Shown one piece after another: positions 10,647 through 22,132 of a stretch of 64,000 bases of DNA. Each line of letters opens with the position of its first letter. Position 1 is the first letter of the stretch. The stretch is from assembly GCF_040581485.1 (NCBI RefSeq), contig NC_090129.1, positions 2,962,501-3,026,500 of the forward strand, written 5' to 3'. The DNA is from Linepithema humile (Eukaryota > Arthropoda > Insecta > Hymenoptera > Formicidae). Made by a program: the position numbers and the translations under genes. The notes under the pieces were generated by a model, which was not told the DNA's origin, did not search any database, and saw only the letters and a program-made list of their open reading frames with translations.

Positions 10647-13600
10647 TAATCGCGACGCCGCGCCTGCGTGCTGCGGAATGCCCTAGGGGGACACGTAGGC
10701 AGCGACCGGGATCCGGAGTGCGAAACGCGATCGACGCGGAGTGAGGAGCGGAGGAACGGAGCCTGCATCTCTGTGTGGCTCGCCCGCGCGCGCTCGCACT
10801 CACATCAAGCCCGGCGCCCACTCTTCGGGATGGCGGCTGGTTTTACACTCGTGAAAACGCCAGCCGGATCAGCCGAGAACTGTGTGCGAGCGGCGTTCTG
10901 CGCGGCGAAAGATATTTGTCAATATCTTGATTATTGAAAAAACGTCGCACGGAAGAACAATAACAACAACTTGACATGACGTTGCGTGTCTTCTGGTTGT
11001 ACTATGGAATACAATATCGAATCGCATTGTAGTTGTACGGCGAGCAGAGTTTTTTAATAATATACAAGCAATCGGCAAATATCGCTAACGCCATGCAGAA
11101 TACTGCTGCTGCTGCGCGATCAATAAACGGATGTCGAATTACAAATAAATGAATTTCAAAATAGAGCGTGCATTTTTATGCTTTAAATATTTGCATACTT
11201 TCATTGAGCGACATTGCTTAATTCGATCAGATCTAATCAAAGTATTATCGCTTCTATATCGAAATATCTTTGTATAGAAATTTATGTATTATTTCATTAA
11301 CTGTAATCTATTCGTTCTATTTTTTTTTATTTCTTCCAACTATACAATGATATATTTAATTTTTCGAATTTTTAAGGCGTAAAAGATAATTTTCTTCTAT
11401 TTGCGAGCTTGGCGTTTTATTACACCAAAATTCAACGAAAACCTCGCACTTCTCACAAACGACTTTCTGTCTCTTCTTCCCTCTAATCTTTGTAGTATAA
11501 ACAATGATCATTATTATCGTAGCAGCCGCTGAGTTGGCGGCGCACGAATGGCGCGTTACTTTATCGGTTTTTCTTAGCGATAACACGACAGGCGATAACG
11601 GTTGATAGAGATGTAGGTGTACGAGCGCGAATGCATTATCGCCAATGCTATTAAGACGAAACGACATACAAGTGCGTTAGGTCATTCCTTTAGTTCGAAT
11701 AATTCGATTTCGAAAATTGTATACACGCGGATATTTTAGGTATATAGAAAATTGAACGACGCTATTTTAAACTGTACCGTATTTCATAATTGAGAATAAT
11801 TACGGAATTAATAATTAATTAATCCGTATACATCACGACATTAAAGTTAAATGACCAATGTAATTTTATCTAATATAAAACTTAATCGAAGACTTTACAT
11901 ACGTGAATCGATTTGCATTGAAATGAGATATTCCTTAAATTGTTGCTTTTTCCTTCTACACGTCTCCGTCGTCAACACGCAGGATATCTCATCTGGCTTT
12001 ACGCGGTCTGATAACAATTTATATAACCTGCGGCGAGAATGCGGATTTCATAATCGTTGCTATATTAAAAACGCGAATAATCTAACGGGCGTGGAAATAA
12101 ACTCTTTCAGAGCAGGTCGGACGATGCGAGATTTGTTTATATCTCCATATTTACATAACATACCGATAACACGCCCGTGGACGCGTTACATCATATCTCG
12201 AATTGTTACATGCACGTTCATTAATGACAAGCCGGGAATCTGTTCGTTAACGAGAGGATTGTGGCAATCCTTGATTACGTTGATTGGCAACGCCGGTGTA
12301 TCGGTGTCTCGCGTGTACGCGGTCGAAAAATGGGAGAAAACGAGCGTGACAGACCGTGACGTCACTTGCAATTTGGTGAACATCGTTATCGCGCGGCTGC
12401 AATGTGTGCAATCTCTCGCACGCGCGATGCTGCGCCGCTCTCGCCAGAATGACATCAGTCTGACATCATAGTGTACAGCACGAGATCGTAACGTGAACTC
12501 TTCTGGAAGAGAAAGAGAGCGAGGGACGTGCTTCGCCTCGACCATGACAAAGACGAGAAGAAGGTATAATTAGACATGCCGGTTTATCAAACGCAACTCA
12601 TTTGTCATTCCGTTCGAATCCGGGAAAACAAATATTTTCCTTGCCTCGTTTCTTTTTTCATTTAAAAACAGAAAGTATAATGGAGAATTACCGTCGAGCA
12701 TCTATATTGCATCAAGTGAGAATATACATCTTACTTAATTTTTTAAATAAAAATTATATATATATATTTTACAATAATATGCATATATATGTATCACGCG
12801 GTCTTGAAAAGTAACTTTAATCACGCCAGCAATCGTAGAAAATGATGTCTATGACTGGTGGAATAACAGGTAGGTGTGATGCAATAGATAAGGTATAATA
12901 AACTCCTGCTAAAAAAAAAGTGAGTAATCTCCATTAACAGCGTGTAACAAATAAATGAGATCCGTCACGATACTTATCGACGCGCTGTCGCATATTCCTT
13001 GTGAATATGCGGGCGGTCCTCGTTATCGCGACTCGTAATCGGCTTTTATCTATCGAAGACTCGATAACACGCTGTGAAGGCTTTACCGAATTCAGGGCTC
13101 TCGAGCACAAGCCGCAAAACACGCGCCGCCGGCGAGTAATCGAACGGATACCGGGGCAATTGGTAAATTTGGCCTGACCTCTGGATAACTCGGCCACGTG
13201 CTGCTGTATTATTGTTACAGCGCAGGGCGAATGCGCCGAACATTATTTATCAAGTCGGAACCGAGAATAAACACCACGGTGACCGAAGATAATGGAGACA
13301 GTTCACCGATTGACCGCTCGTTCGCGGATCAGCATACGACGTAATAAAACCGTCGTGATTCTATACGAGCGTTATCAACGCTTCGAATGTATATAAACCG
13401 GACAAGTGCCCCTGCACCCGGATTTGAAAAAATTCCTCGCGAACGACTACAGATATCTGTAATATTTCTCCTTAACATCATCCACAAAGATTACAATAAA
13501 AATGTCGTCATATCTTTCGTTTCAACTTAGATAGAAACTGTTATCTAATTTAAATAGGAGCAACCAAACATTTTTTAAAACGCCCAAAGATCAAACTTAA

Positions 13601-16280
13601 CTACAAAACAATAAAAGTATCTCTGTAGAAGTGGTTGAAGATCTATACACGGTCTTACGTTAGATGACTTGAGCGTTATTTTAATTTCACATTGTATCTC
13701 ATTACTCTCATTTATCTAAAGTAAAAAAAAATGAATTCTCTTCGCTTTACATAATGAAAGTTGATTTTTGCGCAAAAACCTTCGGAAGCTTCATTTGCGT
13801 CGCGACAATGAATTTTTTCCATATCATTTGTTGTCGATCAGAAATTTACTTTCAGGTCGTTCGATAGGGCAATTATGCCGCCGCATTTGCAAATTAACTT
13901 CCGGCCGGTCGAGACGGACATCAGACAGGAATGAGAGTCACTGCGTGCCTGCTGCGTGACGCCGACGTTCGACAAGCGCAGTTGTAAATCGAAGAAGCCG
14001 TCTGGCTCCTAATTTTATTGCGCGACGAGAACGGACATGAATCGAACGTGCCGGATTTCACTCTTTCGGGACGGTATTAAAATTTCACCGCATCGAATCC
14101 GCCATTCGACCGTAACTCCGCGCGCTCCAGCCGATGTATTCGCGCCCGCCGTAGCAAAACGGCTCGCTAGGAACGCACGTAAATTTCACAACTTCGAGCA
14201 ATTACGTGAGAGAAAACGACGCGTTATTTTCATAACTCTTAAATAACGTATCTGAGGTGCGAATAAGACATTACGTGTCTGCGGAGATAAGATCTCTCTT
14301 GCAGAATACGCATTGCCAAGTTTAGAGTTAAATACCACTGCTTCGCCGCGGTATTCGGAAGTGTTGGGTTGAACGTGTGCGATCGCACGCCTCCTCCTGC
14401 TCTCGGCCTTATCAAAATCCGTGACATATTTATAAAAAAAAGGATGCGTCAGAGAGAGAGTGTATGATAAGCGCGATATTGTTTTTCTCGCGCTACCGCG
14501 TGCGATACGGCTGGACGTAATATACGGCTGATTACTTTATCTCGATCCGTTCTCTTCCGCCCGACGTAGAAGCTCCGTTATGCTTCTCCGTCGCTGTCTC
14601 TCTCGCTGTCTAGTTGCTCTTATCTCCGGCCCCGATAACGATCTACCCGGCGGTCGGAAGATTTTTCGCCGATAAGCGCCGCGGCGGGGCACGTGCGGAA
14701 CAAAAAGCGAATCCGTGAAACCGCTGCGCGGACGGACGGATCGCGTGTCGCCCTTGTTCAGATCGATTCGCTTACGCGGAGAATCCAGACGCGGCGAGAA
14801 TTTCCGCCGACGCGGCAAATCGATTCGACACCTTGAATTCGCGAGGCGGCGCATCCGGCCGGCTCGTGTCGCGCGATCTAAACCCACGTGATTATTACGC
14901 AATAATCGTCCGACGTTCTTCCACCCGGACTGATCTAAATTTCACCCTTTGCCCGTCAGATTTTTTCCTTCAATCGTAAATATCAGCGTGTCTAGATACT
15001 GCGACACGATGTTTCTTGATATCAATTATTTTCTCAGTTAATGATGCTAAAAATATTTACAGAAGGACGTATTGTTTCGTTGCGATATAAAAAATTATCA
15101 ACTGATTTCAACGTTTTATTTCTTTCGCATGTTTTCAAGCTCGTAATTCGGCAACGGAATTTTTTCGCATCAGCGATCAGGAAAATGTAAAGCTCTGACA
15201 AACAGCACGATGTTGGGTTTTAGGATGACAATCCTTTTCCTTTTGATTCCGCAAACCAACGGAAAGTGAGATAGCGGACGTAATCGCGCTAAGAAAACAC
15301 CGCTAGTTATCGGCGGCACGTGACGTAAGAAATATCTCAGTTATTTGCAACTTAAGCTCTTTAAATTGATGAAAACCGCGATGAAGCGCGATGCGGACGT
15401 GCGTCGCATGACCGATAAGATATTTCAGAAAACCGCACGGTATTTTGGTGAAAAAATCAGATAGTAGATGTTTTTCTTATCGTTCCAAAGATGTTAAACG
15501 CACTTTTGTTTGTGTACATGTGCAATGAAAATTATATTATCATTTAACTGCATGAAAGAGACAGCAAAACAACTATTTTTATATTCCCTTCTCTCTCCTC
15601 CGGCATCGAAGATAACATACGTATTATCAGCCGTACCAAATTTTTCGCAAATTTACACTCTACATATAAAAACACATATCTGATCGGAAATTGACTTGAT
15701 TTGTCGAAAAACAACGCTATTGAAAAATAAAACGTACAAATGAAAAATAACATATTAATTTGATATCTAGAGATAAAATCCAGAACAATTCATATAATTG
15801 AAAATATACGGCAGGATTCTTATTGAAATAACGCCGTGTCTCTTCGAGGCTGCAGTTAAATATTTATAGCGCTCGATACGGTGACGAATACGTTAAAAGT
15901 GATTAGCTCCTGAATGAGCTCTTTCTCGAATGATGTCTTTCCGCGATATTTCGTTCGTGTTAAATTTGCCCGTACAAGATTACGCCAGTTTCTTTATCCC
16001 GTTCCGCAACAAAGGGATCGTTGTACTTTCGCGAGCGTAAGTCAGGCTTCGGCGAGCTCGCCGCTTTACGTGCTCGCCCCAGAGTCGTATGTCTCGTGAC
16101 GTCATCTCTTCGCGATCTGGCAACATCGTCGAGTCCGATGTTGCCGACTCGACGAGCGAGCGGAGCGGGCGAGCAGGCGCGCGCGCGCCCGTTTACGGCG
16201 GAGCTCTTTCGCCGGAAATTCGGGACGTCTGGTCTCTTCTGGACCCGTCGTTGTGATTTCCGCTGGCATTCCTTTCACCG

Positions 16281-16326
16281 TGCACGCATGCAGGCACGCA
16301 CGCATGCAGGCACGCACGCATGCACG
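16281..16326. repeat. 16-bp tandem repeat (CAGGCACGCACGCATG)n
   Basis: Two full copies and one partial copy of the 16-base unit lie in tandem within a CpG-rich block. Confidence 0.85.
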
Positions 16327-18579
16327 ATGACGAGCGTAATTATACTTCGAGAGCTCCGCGAGAGATTATCCGCACTCGACACCTCGCGATGTAAGGATTC
16401 AGCGCGAACCAGACCGCAATCAAGCGCGGTTCTTTTCCCCGCGTGTATTTTTACTTGCTACAAAAAATGCTCACTTTCACACAATTATCTCGAACACGTT
16501 CGAGACGCTGGGAGATGAATAGTTTCGCAAAGATACACACACACACCCGACAGCCTTACCTTGACCCGTATCCGAGGCCCGTAGGAACGAATATCAGTTT
16601 ATTCTAACAGTATTTTTATCCAAATTTTTTTCCCTTTTAATCCATATTTGCGTCATTACAGCGACATTTTGCGCTAAACGATTCCAAATCGAAACATGAA
16701 CGCAAGAAACTATTATTTGTAGGATTAGAGAACTACTTGTATCGCTCGTGAGTCTGTATTGTGATTTATCAAAAGGAGAAGTTGAAGATTAATTATAAAA
16801 TCTTATCTCAATTAAATTAGTTTTAACGGATTTGCAATCGCGTGAAGGACGATGCTTACAGTCATGACAGAGCCTCGATAAAACGAAAACTACACGATTG
16901 TAAATACAACCGTGACGTTCTGTGAATCGACTCTTGCCCAGCGAGCGAGTAAGGGAATACGGAAGCTCGTAAAAAGATCTCGCGCTCTCTCCGCGTCTGA
17001 ATCGGGCTTTTACGCTCGTAACGTAACCGTAGGACGATGCCAGCAGCCTCTTCCGCCGATTGTGGAAAAGCGGTGGCGGGCAGAGCTGGGGAACGGATAA
17101 TATCGTTTTGTCACGTCATACAGTGCGCGCGGCTGTTCGGCCAGAGAAAATCAATCCGCTCCGCGCGCGGCCGCTACTAACCTTCCCGCGGAAAAACGGC
17201 CGCGCGCGCGAGCACGCTACTAACCGCGCGGAAAACGTCACGCGTCTCAAGGGTCCGCTTGCGATATTGACCCGAGGTTGCGTTAGGTTATTTCTGATCC
17301 GGGGGGGTTCATGTACCTTTTCAGGTGGAACGCTCCGGCTTTCCGCGGACAAATTCGCGTTTTCCTTCCCCAATTATCTCATCTCTCCCCCTTTCCACCT
17401 TCAATTTTTGCTTTTTCTCTCGCTCCCGAATTTTCCCTCCCTCGCTATCCTTCTATCCTTCTCCTCCTTCCTCCGCTAAAGGTGCGCGCCGCGCGAATCT
17501 GCACCGACACGACGTGTCATTTCGAGTATTGGCCTTCGACCGTGTCCTTGGCCCCGTATCAGTTGGCGTAACGATCGGATGCGAAGGATATCACACATTG
17601 TTGCTCGCGCGTACGCTCGTTCTGTTCGACTCGTCCGCTCGCGCCGCCAGTCGCGAACGCGCGAGCGCGCATTTGCGAAATCCGCGGAGTAACGGCCGCT
17701 CCAAAATAGAAGCCATCGCACCGCCACGGGAGCGTCTTTCTCCCTTTCGTCCCTTTCTCGCGCTGTACCCGCCCGCCGGCTCCCCGCTGACTACCGCGGC
17801 CCCCCTTGCCGCAGCTATCACATATTAAGGCCCTTGCACACCGAATGCATTTCTATTTTACTCCTTTCTAAATCTTTCAAGCCTTTCTCGGATGATATGT
17901 TCAGTGTAGCGTTTCTATTTTATTTCCTATCATTTTTGCATCATTAATTTTTTAGTTTCCTTGACACCTATAGAGCGCTAAAATTCTCATCGCAGCAATG
18001 CTGCAATTTTGCAAATTACAGTGTAATGTCGCAGAGAGATTATAGAAACTGTAAGATTCTAATAAAATTGCAGTGACATATTGCAGTAATTTCAAAAACA
18101 TAAAAATCACAACGCGGTAATTGCGAAATGTAACGCTGGAGCATCCGTTATATAAATGACTACTTTTACCTGAAAAAAATCCATACACCTATTGCATAAC
18201 GTTACTGTAACATTTGTAGTAAGGCTAGATTGTTATCGCAAATATATTGTGTCATAACGCTGTTATAAACATCACATAAATTTATATTATGCTTTTCTTC
18301 GGGTAACTGACTGTCCAGACGTAACCATTTAAAAATGGTTTACAATACTATTGAGAAAGGGTTGATTTTTAAGCATTTTTAAGCACAGGTACTACGCGTC
18401 TAGATGTGATGTGACCATTACGAATTCCACACTAGCGTAAAGTAGTAAAAGTTGTAACAGATGTTACAGTTATCTATTCACATTTAAAATCCCATATTAG
18501 AGGACAATGTGCTGGGGTCAATGAACTTTTTAGACTGCGTCTAAGAATAGGTTTAGAAAACGGTGTTCAACGTCCAACA

Positions 18580-18605
18580 GTTTAAATACCTATAGGTATT
18601 TAAAC
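18580..18605. repeat. 26-bp perfect palindrome
   Basis: The half-site GTTTAAATACCTA is followed directly by its exact reverse complement. No spacer is present. The surrounding DNA has no gene. It could be a homodimeric factor site or the scar of a mobile element. Confidence 0.7.
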
Positions 18606-19195
18606 CTGAGAATTTGATTACCTGAAAAAGAAAAATTTATGTATGATTTTCTGTTTTTCTCACATATTTTATGTTTTCTCTAACTGATATGCCGTAGATT
18701 ATGATGATTATTTGCAAAAAAACTGAATCGAAATAAAGAATAATTATTAAAATAATAGTAATTATTTATTCGTATTAATCCTATCGCTACTAATTATGTC
18801 GTCTTTCTTTTTTAGTATCTACTGTAAATTGAAAGTTGTTATTTATACGGTCACCAGCTACGTTTTCTATGAAAGCATTGAGAAACGCATAATCGGAAGT
18901 TTTTATACGCACGTTAGCTAAAGCCGATTTAGTCAGTTAAGGTGTATGAAACCGTCAAACGACTATGTCGACTTAGACGGTGAAAGCGTAAGATGATGAA
19001 GAAGATGGAATGAATAGAGCGGAGAGGTATGTACATGTGTCAGTTACGGATTAAACTTTTTATGATACAAAAATTGTGGTCGCTTTACTCGCTATACAAA
19101 AACTGACATAATTTGTGTTAAACTTTCTATTATTACGAGATTATATTTAGAAAAGTATTAATTTAAAATATTAAAATTATTAAGACTCCGATGAT

Positions 19196-19446
19196 AAATA
19201 TCAAAATTTAAATGTAAGGAGCAAAAGAGTCAATTATAGTTGTTCGTGCAAACGTGTTTTAAAAAGAAGTAAACAAACGTTTCTGCCTGTAACCAGGCCT
19301 TCTTCTGTGTCAATAACAGATTAAGAACCGTACGGATCTTTAAAAGCCACATTTTGTATGGAAACGTTTATTTCTTTTTGACACATGTTTGCACAAACAA
19401 CCAGCATTGACTCTTTTGCTCCTTGCATTAAAATGTTGATATTAAT
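19196..19446. mobile_element. Foldback/MITE-like element with long inverted repeats
   Basis: Left arm (about 19196-19283) and right arm (about 19362-19446) are inverted copies over roughly 85 bases with about ten mismatches and a small indel. Shared landmarks are 'AAGGAGCAAAAGAGTCAAT' (left) with 'ATTGACTCTTTTGCTCCTT' (right), and 'GTGCAAAC' with 'GTTTGCAC'. The loop is about 75 bases and encodes nothing obvious. The structure fits a non-autonomous foldback or MITE copy. A very long hairpin RNA precursor is an alternative, but the arms are longer than a usual pre-miRNA. No clear target-site duplication was seen. Confidence 0.7.
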
Positions 19447-19449
19447 TTA

Positions 19450-21804
19450 AAGGCGACTTGGAAGAATATCCTTTACAATTACGCTTGAGGCAGCCGAATT
19501 ATCAATTCGAAACAGCAATTTCATCAAGTGTCATAATTCCGCCGTTGAAATGTTTAATTTCACCTTTCTTCGAAAGAGAAAGAGGAGTGTTTAAGCTTGA
19601 TCTTTCCGACAGGAGTACGTATCTGAGAAGCGCACTGTCTCCCGCCGCCCACATCGCGGCTATAAAGAGAAGAGCAGTGGGTCGCTAACCAGGATTAATC
19701 AAGCCGGAGATCGTCGGTGTCGGGCGATTCGCCCTTTAGCCGTCACCTCGTTAATAGACACGTCGCGGCACAAAGGCCGCGCGCGCGAGTTCGCCGGCAA
19801 TTTTCGAATTTGCCGAACGAAAACAGCCGGCGGCCCGGCCATTGTGATGGTAATGCCCGCGTGTTGCTCGTGTCGATCGGCGTTCTGGTTGTCGGGCGTG
19901 CTGCATCCTTTAAAATTTAAATCGACCCGTCGAACGGCGAGCCGGAAATGACAGACCGACCGGGAACCCGGGCGTGTTCGACCTAATTCGACGACCCGCT
20001 GATAACGGTGACGTCATGACGGAGTGCTCTATTCGTTACTAGTCACGGATCCGCGGTACGTGACGAGGCAGCGCGTTGACGAGCGTGACGATAATAACAC
20101 CGCATTGCGTATACTACGTTACGTTATGCGAACCCGCTTCGTTCTCGTGACACGCTTTCGGGCGAGCGATTGACACTCCAACACCATGAAATCCGAAATA
20201 TAAATACCCCCCTAACATCGTCGTCAGCGATCGATTCTGTCTCGAAAGATTATATTTCTGGCGGCGGAATTGCGATGCTTGAGGAATTGTCGCTTCGGAC
20301 TTACTAATTTGATATTTTCTCAGATGCAATTGTAAGAAGCATCCTTTCCGAACTTTCATCTGACAATCATTTTCCAATCAATCTTAATTATACATATTCA
20401 CAAATACACATATTTTCTCCCTAAATTAGAAATCAAGATTAATGATTAAATGACGTTAACTTTTTGCATCTTCTGATAAATTCAACATTTTACTCCAACT
20501 CGATAATAAAATAAAATTTTTATAATAAAAAAAAGACATAAAATTTAATTAAAAAATACATCAATATAGATTTAATAAAATTTTACATTTTGTAATAAAC
20601 CGTGCTTGAAGCTCGAACTGCTGGTATAAAATATCGAGCACAGCCCGGCTTTCGAGTTATACGAGTTAAGTGAAAAGGGAAATGCGGAATATTTCTGTAC
20701 GACCAGGTGGAATACTTTTGTTCCCCCTGGACTGGATGCTGCGCGCGCGTCCGCGTGTTCATTGCCGGCTGCGGAGGTGCGCGGGATGTGAGAAAACGAA
20801 AGTATGGGGGACCGGGGTCGCTCTCTCGCCGCGGATCGATAGCGGCTGCGAGAGCGGTGCTGCTTTCGTCGTCGCGTTGTCGTCGTCGTCGCTCTCCTTC
20901 CGGCCGTCGCGCCGCACGAACTTGCGCGGTGATGTCATGTATTCGGCCGAGTTTACGCGTGTTTGTAAACAGGCCGAGAGGAAGAGAGAGAGACGCGCAG
21001 TGGGGGATAGAGATAGAGAATATCCGGGAGAGAAAGAGAGACGGAGACACAGTGAGGAACAAAAAGAAGTGTCAGGCACCTCGACAGGGCTGGGCTCAGA
21101 TGGGGTTTTATCCTACGATAAAAGCGAGCTGTGCACCTGTCTGGAGGCGTGTTAATAGAGCAGTCAATAATTATAGAAATTGATAAAACCGATACGATTA
21201 TTAATGATGAGCCTAATTAGTATCTTTCGTTTTAATTTTTAATTACATTATTATTTTGTACCAGAAAGCAGCGGCCTCGATAATATTTGTGTGTCTATAA
21301 AGCCTAAGTAGTGTGCAAAAATAAATTTTAATATATAAAACATTTTATGTGGTTCGATTGAAAAAAAAGGAAAAACTGGTAGCTGCTAACTGGAGAATAA
21401 AGAAAGCATCTCTTTCCTAAAATAGGTTAGGTTAGGTGGCCAAATGGTAAAGAAGACGGATCGTTTTTCTAAGGAAAATGCGACTATTTTTGTCTGACAT
21501 ACTTTGCTGCGGTGAAAAAGTGTGAAAAAAAAATGTTCACACACAATTGAACGGATGACTCCAGCACTGCAACCGACTGCGCAGACATATCGCGCGCGTT
21601 TCTCCCTCGTGCAACCCGACTTTGTCGAGCTTCGCTTGCGTCGCTCTCTCGTTTTCTCGTACACGGTCGTGACGTCACGCGCTGCAAGCTGGCTCAGACG
21701 AGAGAGAGGCTACATGAATACCGGGAGCGAAAGAGGAGCGAGAGAGGAGCGATAGTAAGGGAGGAAAAGGGGATGGGCGGGCGAAAGGGAGATGCGTCGC
21801 GCGC
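19450..21804. other. Non-coding, CpG-rich blocks
   Basis: CpG-rich blocks occupy about 19.6-20.2, 20.64-21.18 and 21.54-21.8 kb. They contain CRE octamers at 20009 and 21670, and about three TTAGG units at 21422-21436. Overlapping frames of up to 161 codons on both strands are Arg/Ser-rich and have no domain; none is called. Confidence 0.45.
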
Positions 21805-22132
21805 TATACAGGGTGTCCGAAGTATCAGCTGCATCAGCTGTCGACGACAAATCGACGAATTTTTATCTATCTTTCACAAAATTTGAAGAAATAAAAAACT
21901 TAATTTTAATTAGTCAAAAGATCATAATCACAAATTAAAAATTAATCTAAACTCGTGCAAAACAGAATCTTAGTTTTGATTTAATGTCAAATTTTATATC
22001 CAAAAGATTTGTCAGATTTTGTTGAAAATTAAATAAGAGTCTTGCATTAAAATTTTGCTACGAAACCGACTTGAAATTCATCGTCAAATTGTGATTAAAA
22101 TGGTATCCGGTGATTATGAAACACCTGGTATA
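21805..22132. mobile_element. MITE-like repeat with TATACAGGGTGT-type ends
   Basis: The left end begins TATACAGGGTGTCCGAAGTA. The right end, read in reverse complement, begins TATACCAGGTGTTTCATAAT. The two ends match imperfectly over about 25 bases. Termini of the ACAGGGTGT type are common on short insect repeats. The interior (about 330 bases in total) is AT-rich and has no transposase frame, so this is a non-autonomous, decayed copy. Confidence 0.55.

Larger units (their letters stand above)
9295..10900 (-). promoter_or_regulatory. Probable Pits 5' UTR and CpG-rich promoter region
   Basis: This GC-rich segment lies immediately upstream of the Pits start. It contains pyrimidine tracts on the plus strand (GA on the Pits strand) at 9537-9592 and 10145-10162, many CpGs, and a perfect CRE octamer at 10639-10646. 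GA tracts are typical of GAGA-factor bound promoters in Drosophila. The exact transcription start cannot be seen. Several open frames over 90 codons occur on both strands, but they are Arg/Ser-rich and mutually overlapping, so none was called. Confidence 0.5.
10901..19195. other. Non-coding mosaic, no supported gene
   Basis: AT-rich DNA alternates with CpG-rich blocks near 13.0-13.3, 13.85-14.9, 15.9-16.5 and 16.9-17.8 kb. CRE octamers sit at 12357 and 16097. An open frame of 206 codons at 11851-12471 (plus) has no recognisable domain. The stretch may be upstream regulatory DNA or 5' UTR introns of Pits, but no exon could be demonstrated. Confidence 0.45.

Noticed and set aside
10189..10821. 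210-codon minus-strand frame upstream of Pits
   Set aside because: Low-complexity Arg/Ser/Ala sequence in the CpG-rich promoter block, overlapped by similar frames on the other strand.
12605..12625. T-arm-like GTTCGAATCC
   Set aside because: The stem has a C-C mismatch and no acceptor, D or anticodon arms are present, so not a tRNA.
21420..21438. TTAGG units as telomeric sequence
   Set aside because: Only about three units; far too short for a telomere and likely chance or a short interstitial run.
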